Source: Thermococcus sp. JdFR-02
GTDB taxonomy: Archaea; Methanobacteriota_B; Thermococci; Thermococcales; Thermococcaceae
Direction of reading: 5' to 3'
NCBI GenBank assembly: GCA_002009975.1
Contig: MTLP01000022.1
Span: forward strand, 48,207-112,206
DNA length: 64,000 nt
The notes under the pieces were generated by a model. It searched no databases, had not been told where the DNA came from, and was given only the letters and a program-made list of their open reading frames with translations. The translations under genes were made by a program, and so were the position numbers. Each line of letters opens with the position of its first letter. The stretch's first letter is position 1. Below, piece by piece: positions 43,252 through 57,680 of the stretch.

Positions 43252-44402
43252 AGTATCCTTTTCCAGTTGGGACAAATGACTTCATTCAAGGTGATGAAGC
43301 GATAGCGAGAGCTGCAATCTTAGCCGGTTGTCGTTTTTATGCGGGTTACCCCATAACACCAGCAAGCGAGATATTTGAAGCCATGTCTCTATACATGCCT
43401 TTAGTGGATGGTGTTTCAATTCAAATGGAGGATGAGATTGCAAGTATTGCCGCGATAATTGGAGCATCTTGGACTGGAGTAAAAGCTATGACGGCTACAA
43501 GCGGTCCTGGATTTAGCTTAATGATGGAAAACTTAGGCTATGCTATAATGACTGAGACACCGATTGTGATTGTTGACGTTCAAAGAAGCGGACCATCAAC
43601 AGGTCAACCAACTTTAGCGGCACAAGGTGATGTTATGCAGGCAATATGGGGAACCCATGGAGATCATAGCTTAATAGTTCTATCACCAGCAACTGTTCAA
43701 GAAGCTTTTGACATGACCATAAAGGCATTTAACTTAGCAGAGAAATACAGAACTCCTGTAGTTCTTCTAACCGATGCAGAAGTTGGACATATGAGAGAAA
43801 AAGTTAACATTCCAAATCCCGATGAGATTGAACTCCTCTATCGTAAGTTGCCTCAAAGTGATGAAGAGGCTAAATTCCCATTTGGCGACATTCACGGCGA
43901 TCTAATCCCCCCAATGCCGATCTTTGGTAAGGGATATAGGACATACGTTACTGGGTTAACTCACGATGAGAGAGGAAAACCAAAAACAGTTGAATCTGAA
44001 ATTCACGAAAAGCTCATCAAAAGAATTGTTGCCAAGATAGAGAACAACAAAAAGGATATCATAGAGTATGAAACCTACGACCTAGATGATGCTGAAATTG
44101 TCATAATTAGCTATGGAATAGTTGCGAGATCAGCGGAAAGGGCTGTGAAAATATTGAGGAAGGAAGGAATTAAAGCCGGCTTGCTAAAACTTAACGTTCT
44201 ATGGCCTTTTGACTTTGAGCTAATTGAGGAAATTGCTGAGCAAGCTAAGAAGATTTACGTTGCAGAGATGAACTTAGGACAAGTATATCACATGGTTAAA
44301 GAAGGAGCTAACGGAAAAACTGAAGTTGAGCTGATTTCCAAGATTGGTGGGGAAATACACACACCTTACGACATAATTGGCGAGATTAAGAGGGGGTTGT
44401 GA
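43248..44402 (+). CDS. korA: 2-oxoacid:ferredoxin oxidoreductase alpha subunit, second set
   Basis: 384 residues, paralogue of the protein at 40690: FIQGDEAIARAAILAGCRF, YPITPASEIFEAMSLYMP, MEDEIASIAAIIGASWTG. No delta subunit gene in this set, so it probably shares KorD. Substrate may be another 2-oxoacid (the P. furiosus equivalent has been called XOR). Carries an 80-base tract identical to korA 1, surrounded by clearly diverged DNA. Confidence 0.88.
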   Translation: MKYPFPVGTNDFIQGDEAIARAAILAGCRFYAGYPITPASEIFEAMSLYMPLVDGVSIQMEDEIASIAAIIGASWTGVKAMTATSGPGFSLMMENLGYAIMTETPIVIVDVQRSGPSTGQPTLAAQGDVMQAIWGTHGDHSLIVLSPATVQEAFDMTIKAFNLAEKYRTPVVLLTDAEVGHMREKVNIPNPDEIELLYRKLPQSDEEAKFPFGDIHGDLIPPMPIFGKGYRTYVTGLTHDERGKPKTVESEIHEKLIKRIVAKIENNKKDIIEYETYDLDDAEIVIISYGIVARSAERAVKILRKEGIKAGLLKLNVLWPFDFELIEEIAEQAKKIYVAEMNLGQVYHMVKEGANGKTEVELISKIGGEIHTPYDIIGEIKRGL

Positions 44403-44404
44403 GG

Positions 44405-45259
44405 ATGTATCTTAAGTCAAGCTACGAAATTAGGGATAAGTATCTAAGAAAGGACATGCTTCCAACGATATTCTGTCCTGGTTGTGGTATTGGGAGCGTT
44501 TTACAATTTACGTTAAGAGCTATTGATGAGCTGGGATGGAGCCAAGATGAGGTAGTATGGGTTAGTGGAATTGGATGTTCATCAAGAGTTCCGGGTTACG
44601 TTGATTTTGATGGATTACACACAACTCATGGAAGGGCTTTAGCCTTTGCAACTGGAATTAAGATGGCTAACCCAGATTTGAAAGTCATAGTCTTTGCTGG
44701 TGATGGAGATATAGCGGCTATAGGAGGCAACCACTTCATCCATGCAGTGAGGAGAAATCTTGACGTTACTGTAATTCTAATTAACAACTTCACCTATGGA
44801 ATGACTGGAGGACAAGTTGCTCCAACAACATTGAAAGGTCTTAGAGGAACAACTGCACCCTATGGAAGCTTTGAAAACCCCTTTGACATTGCTCAATTAG
44901 CAGTAGCCTCTGGCGCAAATTATGTTGCAAGATGGACGGTCTTTAACTACGTTCAAGGGATCAAAAGCGTTAAGAAAGCACTTCAAAAGAAAGGCTTTAC
45001 ATTAGTCGAATTTCTATCACCGTGCCCAATCAGCTTTGGAAGGAGGAACAGAATGAAAACTGCCCCAGAGCTAATAAAGTGGTACCAACAAATCACAATA
45101 CCAATCAGCAAAGCAAAGAACATGCCTCCAGAAGAGCTGGAGGGTAAAATTGTAATCGGGGAATTCGTTGATAGGGATAGGCCAAGCTTAGAAGAAGAGT
45201 ATGAGAGGCTGAAGAAGAGGGCAAAGCAAATGATGGGCTTTGAGGAGGGAGAAGAATGA
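44405..45259 (+). CDS. korB: 2-oxoacid:ferredoxin oxidoreductase beta subunit, second set
   Basis: 284 residues from ATG 44405, after GGGGGTTGTGAGG; a GTG at 44399 overlapping the upstream stop is possible. Thiamine site GDGDIAAIGGNHFIHAVRR, NNFTYGMTGGQVAPTTL, and cysteines in CPGCGIGSV and GIGCSSRVP. Overlaps the gamma gene by 4 bp. Confidence 0.9.
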   Translation: MYLKSSYEIRDKYLRKDMLPTIFCPGCGIGSVLQFTLRAIDELGWSQDEVVWVSGIGCSSRVPGYVDFDGLHTTHGRALAFATGIKMANPDLKVIVFAGDGDIAAIGGNHFIHAVRRNLDVTVILINNFTYGMTGGQVAPTTLKGLRGTTAPYGSFENPFDIAQLAVASGANYVARWTVFNYVQGIKSVKKALQKKGFTLVEFLSPCPISFGRRNRMKTAPELIKWYQQITIPISKAKNMPPEELEGKIVIGEFVDRDRPSLEEEYERLKKRAKQMMGFEEGEE

Positions 45260-45816
45260 GAAAGGAAGTTCTAATAGGAGGCTTTGGTGGACAGGGAGTA
45301 ATCCTAGCAAGTGTCATTCTTGGAAGAGCAATTGCAGTTTATGAAGGTCTCTATGCAGTTCAAACTCAAGCCTATGGTCCAGAGTCAAGAGGTGGAGCAA
45401 GTAGATCAGAGGTCGTAATAAGCGATGAGCCCATTGACTATCCAAAGGCATTAGCCCCAGATTATGCAATCCTCCTATCTCAAGAAGCTTACAACAAGTA
45501 TCTGCCCTTGGTTAAAGAAGGCGGGATTATAATACTTGAAAAAGACCTAATTCCTCACAGAAATTCTGAGCTTGAGAAGAAACTTAAAGTTTATGCTCTA
45601 CCCTTCACGGAGATTGCAGAGGAAGAGGTTGGATTAAGCTTAACGATGAACATTCTTGTTTTAGGATTCTTTGCAAAAGTTAGCGGCATAGTCAGTGAAG
45701 AATCAATAAAGAAGGCTGTTTTGGACAGTGTTCCAAGGGGAACCGAAGCCATTAATACAAGAGCCTTAGAAAAAGGCTTTGAGTTGGGCGAAAAAGCATT
45801 AAAAGGACAAATTTAA
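45256..45816 (+). CDS. korC: 2-oxoacid:ferredoxin oxidoreductase gamma subunit, second set
   Basis: 186 residues: GGFGGQGVILASVILGRAIA, TQAYGPESRGGASRSEVVI and VPRGTEAINTRALEKGF match the gamma subunit. Last gene of the seven-gene kor run. Followed by a 34-bp gap to the archaemetzincin gene. Confidence 0.9.
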   Translation: MRKEVLIGGFGGQGVILASVILGRAIAVYEGLYAVQTQAYGPESRGGASRSEVVISDEPIDYPKALAPDYAILLSQEAYNKYLPLVKEGGIIILEKDLIPHRNSELEKKLKVYALPFTEIAEEEVGLSLTMNILVLGFFAKVSGIVSEESIKKAVLDSVPRGTEAINTRALEKGFELGEKALKGQI

Positions 45817-45850
45817 TAACCTTCCTTCATCTATTTTTATTGGTGAAATC

Positions 45851-46508
45851 ATGGAGTTCATAGGCATTGCTAATGTAGGCAATACATTTGACAATAGGCT
45901 CATTTTCAAAGTGTACAGCAAGGTTAATGATTATCTTCGTGAAAATGGGCTTAAAAACATCAGGCTTCTTCTTTTAAAAAAGATCAATCTCAGCCCGGCA
46001 TATTTGATAACTATAGACACACAAGATGGAAAAATGAAGGGCTATTCTCTGGAAGCTCTAATTGATTTGCTCTATGCTCATCTCCTCGAAGAAAGGGAAA
46101 AAATCCTAATGGATAGAGAATACAACCTTTTAATTAAAAAAGAGCTTCATCCCGAGCTTAAACTTGAAGATGAGATTAATAAGCTACGTTTTGATAAAAT
46201 TTTGGGAATAGTCAACTTTCCCTTGGTCTCAAGAAATCCCTATTTTGATTTCTATGAAAAATTCCTGGGAATACACAAAAAGGTTGGGGACAAAAAGATA
46301 ATGGTTCTCTCAATAAAACCCTTTTACAGCGAAGAGGAAGAACTCTTTGTTGAGAGGGTTGCAAAAGGAGTTTTGCATGAAATTGGACACAGCTTTGGTT
46401 TAGAACACTGTAAAAACGCGTGCATAATGAGACAGCCAAAAACCCTAAGAGAATGGGATTTGACAAAACCGAGATTTTGTGGAGATTGTTTTGTGAGGTT
46501 AGTCAAAA

Positions 46509-46522
<14 letters not shown>
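45851..46522 (+). CDS. amzA: Archaemetzincin zinc metallopeptidase
   Basis: 223 residues. Metzincin zinc site VLHEIGHSFGLEHC (about 176-189) with the archaemetzincin-specific CIMRQP Met-turn and the following CGDC-type Cys pair (FCGDC), which bind a second zinc. N-terminal ~120 residues are the pro-like alpha-beta part. Cytosolic, substrate unknown, weakly active peptidase in studied members. Overlaps the glycosyltransferase gene by 14 bp. Confidence 0.9.
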
Positions 46523-49820
<3,298 letters not shown>

Positions 49821-50084
49821 GGATATTACCTCTGAGGTTTTGGGAAAGGTTGGCTCAGAAAACTACAGGCAGAAACTTGTTTTTGATCTGCTGAATGCAA
49901 TAAAAGCGAACGACCAGAGGAGGTTTTTCTGGATCCTTCTTAGAGCTCTAAACGCACACTCCAAGGACAGTCCCAAAGCAATGGAGCTGGCTAGGTTACT
50001 TGGCGAAACTTTTCCACTTTCTGAGTCTGATTTTGAAAAGGTTTCGTATTCCATCGTGCTCGGTATAATGGCAGGAGGTGGTGA

Positions 50085-51323
50085 ATGATGGGAAGGTTCT
50101 TGGTTATGGACGTGGTCTTTTACGGGAGCTCTTTGAACTATGATCAAGGAAGTGGGAACTATCAGGAGCTCAAAAAGATAGCCCGTTGGGATGGGAGACA
50201 GTACACACTTGTTAGCAGGTATGCGTTGAGATACAGCCTCCTAGAAACCGGTCAAAAGCTCGGCCTCTGGAAAGTTGCGGATGGAGAAAAGTTACAGAGG
50301 GCTGGACAGGGAGAGAATACTGTAATTCAGCCAGCCACGGAGCTTCTCCTGACTGGAGGAATTCTCCTATATCCGGAGTTCGATCTTTTTGGGTATTTGA
50401 TTACTTCAACAACACCCCAAAACTTCAGAACTGCTCCAGCAAAGCTTAGTCATGCAATTTCTATGACGTCATTCAATTATGACGCTCTCTTCAACGCAAA
50501 TCTTGGTATGGCTAACAGGATGAGAAAAATTTACGGTGAAATGAAGCCGAATCCCTTTACCGCAGAGGAACACGAAACATTTTACCTCTACTCACTAGTT
50601 GTTGATATTGACGAAGTTGGCTCTATAGACATCTTTCTGACAAAGGGTGCTAATATAGCCATAGGGGGAGACCAAAAAGGGAAAGAGACAAAGTGGAAGC
50701 TCGAAGATGTGCTTAAGGAGGGAGACAGGATAAGGTTCGTGCTTAGCAAAGGCAAGGAAAAGAAGGAGATAACCCAGCATGATGGGGTAAAGCTTGAGGA
50801 GTTTGAGGTCATTAATAATAAGTTAATCCACATACGCTATTCTCTAGCATTAGAGGATGAAAAGAAAGAACGCTTAAAGAGACTCGTTAAGGCCATTCTT
50901 AACCTTAAACGCTCTATTAAAGGTAGAGAAGAAGACTTAAGGCCAAGGCTTTTAGTGCTTGGCATATACAAGAACAAGCCTTATCAGACTTTCAAGGACA
51001 GAATTGAGCTTCTTGATGAATATACCGAGGAAGAATACGATGAGATAGAAGAATTTGAAGAGAGCGGCAAGAAAGTTCTCAGGATCAAGCACAGGGTCTC
51101 AAAGAGCAGAAAGCCAGTTTTCAAAGTGTACGGTGTTAAAAAACTGTTACTTAGAGACAAAGACGAGGATGATAAGAACAATCAATCTACTGAGGGCACT
51201 ATTCCTGAGATGACTGAGGATAAAGTTCTCAATATAGTCGAAAAACTCTTTGATGACAAAGAAGGTGAACTCGCAGAGGTGAGGGTGTTCAAAGATCCTA
51301 TGATAGAAGTCAAACTCGAGTGA
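50085..51323 (+). CDS. cas7: Cas7 backbone subunit, Cst2/DevR family
   Basis: 412 residues. Cst2/DevR-type RAMP: VMDVVFYGSSLNYDQGSGNY at the front, SRYALRYSLLETGQKLGL, and the central LSHAISMTSFNYDALFNANL. Forms the helical backbone on crRNA. A charged insert (about 200-260) and an acidic C-terminal third are longer than average. Overlaps the Cas11-like gene by 4 bp. Confidence 0.88.
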   Translation: MMGRFLVMDVVFYGSSLNYDQGSGNYQELKKIARWDGRQYTLVSRYALRYSLLETGQKLGLWKVADGEKLQRAGQGENTVIQPATELLLTGGILLYPEFDLFGYLITSTTPQNFRTAPAKLSHAISMTSFNYDALFNANLGMANRMRKIYGEMKPNPFTAEEHETFYLYSLVVDIDEVGSIDIFLTKGANIAIGGDQKGKETKWKLEDVLKEGDRIRFVLSKGKEKKEITQHDGVKLEEFEVINNKLIHIRYSLALEDEKKERLKRLVKAILNLKRSIKGREEDLRPRLLVLGIYKNKPYQTFKDRIELLDEYTEEEYDEIEEFEESGKKVLRIKHRVSKSRKPVFKVYGVKKLLLRDKDEDDKNNQSTEGTIPEMTEDKVLNIVEKLFDDKEGELAEVRVFKDPMIEVKLE

Positions 51324-51329
51324 TGGATT

Positions 51330-52172
51330 ATGTCAGAGAAAACACTATTCATAGAACTTTTTCAGCCTTTTGCTCAGTATCGTAACCCCTTTACCTTTTA
51401 CTATGCCCAGACTTATCCACTCCCACCGAAGTCAACCATAATTGGTATGCTCCAGAATGCTCTTAACGACTGGTACGGAAATGGGAGAGGTTTAGATATA
51501 TGGTGGAACTTAAAAGTCAGTATTCACGGAGGGTTTGAAAGCGTATTCTGGAATTATCAGCAATTAATTAAGGGTACAAAGGACGGTATAAACCTCGTTA
51601 GATTCGAAGGACGGCCGATTCTCTGGAATCAAGATCGTCCACTATATTACTATCCAATAAAGTCTCAGCGTACTCCAGTCTATCAGCAGGAGCTCTTTAA
51701 CGGCTGGCTTTACCTTTTTCTCAGAGGGCCCATTGATTTACTCGAAGACATAAAACAGGCCCTCCTTAGTCCTAACAAAGTTCTCTCTCTTGGCAGGAGC
51801 GAAGATGTGATATTCGTGAGAAGGACAGAATTCGTCGAGCCAACCAAGCAATACAAAGCTAAGGGAGTAATCTTTGCTTATCCAACATACATCAGGCTTC
51901 CAAATGAGTTGCTCAGGATCGAGAGGTTCCCGGCTTACTTTATTCCAATTAAGGTGGTCTTCAGAAACAACGGTAAGCCAGTAAAGCACAAAGCTGAAAT
52001 CTCCTCGAACACTGAGAGGGATGTGGAATTTGAAAGCGTTCTCTACGCGGGAGTTGGCTACGTGGCAAAGTTGACTGAGAAAGTTTGGGTCGAGCGTTTT
52101 GATATTAATGAATTGTTGAATGTTAATGACCTAAAACCATTCAAAATACTCTCCGACTATGGGTGGTTATGA
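51330..52172 (+). CDS. cas5: Cas5 subunit (Cas5t)
   Basis: 280 residues. N-terminal RAMP fold LFIELFQPFAQYRNPFTFYY, then PLPPKSTIIGMLQNALNDWY, the glycine-containing loop typical of Cas5. Caps the 5' tag of crRNA in Cascade. Six bp after cas7; stop overlaps cas3 start. Confidence 0.88.
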   Translation: MSEKTLFIELFQPFAQYRNPFTFYYAQTYPLPPKSTIIGMLQNALNDWYGNGRGLDIWWNLKVSIHGGFESVFWNYQQLIKGTKDGINLVRFEGRPILWNQDRPLYYYPIKSQRTPVYQQELFNGWLYLFLRGPIDLLEDIKQALLSPNKVLSLGRSEDVIFVRRTEFVEPTKQYKAKGVIFAYPTYIRLPNELLRIERFPAYFIPIKVVFRNNGKPVKHKAEISSNTERDVEFESVLYAGVGYVAKLTEKVWVERFDINELLNVNDLKPFKILSDYGWL

Positions 52173-54961
52173 TGAGCCAGAAAACTCTTGACACGTATAT
52201 TTCAAACAGAATGACTTCGCCTTTCCTAGGATTAATAAGAGCCAAAAGTAGTGACGCTCCCAGTTATTTGCTTAGAGATCACGTAATTGAAGCTCTTAAG
52301 AGGTGCGTCACTCTTTATCAGTTCATATCGAGCATGAACAGCCTCTCCTATGAACCCCTAAAAGATGAAGATGGCAGAAGGGAATTCTTTAAGGCCTTAG
52401 CAAAAGCCGTGATACTCCATGATCTTGGCAAGATAAGTTATGACTTCCAGAAAAGGCTCTACGGTCACGATAATTGGAAAGAACTGGAAGGACTTCTAAG
52501 AGACACAAAGGGAATAAAAGTGAGACACGAGATATTATCGCTTACTTGGACGGTTGGACTGCTCGGCAATTCCAAGTGGGATGCCAAGATACGGACGGCT
52601 ATCCTTCTACACCACTACAACGAATTCTTCTCAGAGGAGAAAAGCCTAGCTGATGTTGTGCTCTCTTACAAGACCGACGTGACGAAATATCTGAGGTTTC
52701 TCGTGAATAAGCAGGAGGAGCTTAAAGCATTTATCAGGGCCCTTTACATGGAATTGGGAAAGCAATTTGATGAGGGCTTCATACAAAAGGCCCTAGAAGA
52801 GCTGAATGAGGAGATAAACTTCTCAAGATTCTCGAAACTACTTAATGCAATAGAGAACTGGGTAGATGACCTCTTTGAATACGCTTCTATGCACGAGCCC
52901 GAGCGCATGGAGGTGGACTTCCTTGTCTTCCTCGGCATGTTGAGGAGATGTGATTACTCCTCAAGTGGGAACTTTTCAGTTGAGACCGTACAAGACTTTG
53001 AAGCAATCTTTGAGGATGTTGATGTCAGAATAATAAACGCGATCAAAGAAAAGAACATACGGTTTGAGGGGCTTTGGCAGGCCGAGATACTCAAACGGCA
53101 CAACGATGACTATCTAATAGTCGTCGCACCGACTGGCTCAGGAAAGACGGAACTGGCCGTTCTTTGGGCTAAGAACAGAGGCAAGCTCATTTACACGTTA
53201 CCACTAAGGGTTGCCCTCAACGATCTTTACAAAAGACTTTCTAAGGAATATTTCCCAAAAGAACTTCCCAGGAATAGAGGTACAGACTGGGAAGAAATTG
53301 TTGGCTTATTGCACTCAACGGCGTTCATGGAGTACGTGGAGGGCGCTGGAAGTGACATTGAGGTTGAGAAAAAGGTAAACTCTGCCAGAATGCTGGCGAT
53401 GCCAGTAATGCTTTCGACTCCTGATCAAGTGTTCCTGACGGGTCTAAACTACTATGGCTCTGATAAAGTCATCTCAGTGTACCCTGAATCTGCCATAGTG
53501 GTTGATGAGATCCAGGCATATACTCCGGAGATGGCAGCTGTTTTCCTGAAAACACTCCAGCTTATACAAAAGGCTGGGGGAAGGGTCCTCATAATCACTG
53601 CTACATTGCCACCGTTTGTAAAATGGTTTTTATCTGAGTTTCCTAGAGATGAAGTCGAGAGACTTGGTGTAAATATTGAGAAGTTCCAAGGAGCAAAAAC
53701 TCCGAACTTTAGCTTTAAAGTTATCGATGTTCTTACCGAGGCCAAAAAAAGTGGACTCAACGTGAAGAACCTCTGGATAAAACGGCATAGGATTGAGATA
53801 ATTGAAGAAAGCCTGTTTAGTTACGAACAGGATGAAAACTCTAAACGAATCATACCAAAGTTTGTTGGCAGGCAAAAAGTAGAGGATAAGCTTAGAGAAT
53901 TCGAAAGTAAAGGTCTTAAAACTATCATGATTGTGGTTAACAACGTCAGGAAAGCTATTGAAATGTACAAAGCTTTTAACGGACAAGGCTCTTCCAAAAC
54001 TCCACTAGAAGGCTGGGATGTGTACTTACTGCACTCCCGTCTTCCGGAAATTAGAAAAGAGCAGACAATAAAAGAGGTTCAGAAAATTTTAAAGAGGTAT
54101 AGAGATTCTAGGAGGATTAATAAGCCACTACTCCTCATAACGACACAGGTTGTTGAAGCTTCCATTGACGTTGACTTTGATGCTATGATAACTGAAATTT
54201 CCCCTATAGACAGCCAAGTTCAGAGGTGGGGTAGAGTTTATAGAAATCGGAGCAGGGACTACGATAATAAAATTCCAAATATCATCGTATTCTCAGGTGC
54301 TGAAATAGACAGGGGAACGATTTCAGTTTACGGTCAAGGAATAGGCGAAAGTAAAGAACTAGGTAAAAAGGTCTTAGAAAAGACTGTAGAAGTTCTCAAG
54401 GAACTTAACGGACAATTGTTAGATTACTGGGTTGAGAGGACCTTAATCGAGAAGGTCTACAGTGGAGAAATCCTCGAAAGGTATATTTATGCTATCACGG
54501 AACTGTTGGAGAAACTCGACTACTTCACCCTCGAAAAGAAGAGCGAGGCCCAGAGAGTCTTCCGCCAGATGGGTGGGATGTATTTCGTGGTACCAGCACT
54601 TATGAAATCCTGGGGGAGAGCTCAGGGGGACAAACTAATTGAAAAGTTTGGAGAAATCCTCAGCAACAATACCAATCTTAAGCTTAGTTGGGAGGAAATA
54701 GCCCAAAAACTTTCCCAAGAAGTTGAACGCGAGGTCAACAAATGGGAGCTCAAAAAAATACTTCAGGAGTTTTCAGTTAACGTGCCAATATGGTTTGTTT
54801 TAAGGGATCACGGCCTTCAGCATGCACTCCACAACACTACGTTCAAAGGTTATCCTGTTGTTTTGAGATGGCAAGAAGAAGCGACAGCTGAAGAGTTATG
54901 GGAATATGGTGTTGATGAGGTTATCAACAAAGATTTAGATGTGGAGGAGGATATGCTCTAA
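52169..54961 (+). CDS. cas3: Cas3 nuclease-helicase
   Basis: 930 residues with both parts fused. HD nuclease: ILHDLGKISYDFQKRL (about 82-97) and LLHHYNEFF. Superfamily 2 helicase: Walker A APTGSGKT, motif II VVDEIQAY (DEIQ rather than DExH), ITATLPP, and motif VI QRWGRVYRNR. Degrades target DNA after Cascade binding. Start ATG 52169 (a second ATG follows) with GGTGG upstream. A 103-bp gap separates it from the ATPase gene. Confidence 0.93.
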   Translation: MMSQKTLDTYISNRMTSPFLGLIRAKSSDAPSYLLRDHVIEALKRCVTLYQFISSMNSLSYEPLKDEDGRREFFKALAKAVILHDLGKISYDFQKRLYGHDNWKELEGLLRDTKGIKVRHEILSLTWTVGLLGNSKWDAKIRTAILLHHYNEFFSEEKSLADVVLSYKTDVTKYLRFLVNKQEELKAFIRALYMELGKQFDEGFIQKALEELNEEINFSRFSKLLNAIENWVDDLFEYASMHEPERMEVDFLVFLGMLRRCDYSSSGNFSVETVQDFEAIFEDVDVRIINAIKEKNIRFEGLWQAEILKRHNDDYLIVVAPTGSGKTELAVLWAKNRGKLIYTLPLRVALNDLYKRLSKEYFPKELPRNRGTDWEEIVGLLHSTAFMEYVEGAGSDIEVEKKVNSARMLAMPVMLSTPDQVFLTGLNYYGSDKVISVYPESAIVVDEIQAYTPEMAAVFLKTLQLIQKAGGRVLIITATLPPFVKWFLSEFPRDEVERLGVNIEKFQGAKTPNFSFKVIDVLTEAKKSGLNVKNLWIKRHRIEIIEESLFSYEQDENSKRIIPKFVGRQKVEDKLREFESKGLKTIMIVVNNVRKAIEMYKAFNGQGSSKTPLEGWDVYLLHSRLPEIRKEQTIKEVQKILKRYRDSRRINKPLLLITTQVVEASIDVDFDAMITEISPIDSQVQRWGRVYRNRSRDYDNKIPNIIVFSGAEIDRGTISVYGQGIGESKELGKKVLEKTVEVLKELNGQLLDYWVERTLIEKVYSGEILERYIYAITELLEKLDYFTLEKKSEAQRVFRQMGGMYFVVPALMKSWGRAQGDKLIEKFGEILSNNTNLKLSWEEIAQKLSQEVEREVNKWELKKILQEFSVNVPIWFVLRDHGLQHALHNTTFKGYPVVLRWQEEATAEELWEYGVDEVINKDLDVEEDML

Positions 54962-55064
54962 GCATCTAATTACATCCAAAACTATAACAGCAACAACTGT
55001 AATAAGGATTATAGCAAAAACTATAAAAACTATTACAAATTAATTTGTTACAGGTGAAACTATA

Positions 55065-57677
<2,613 letters not shown>

Positions 57678-57680
57678 GAC

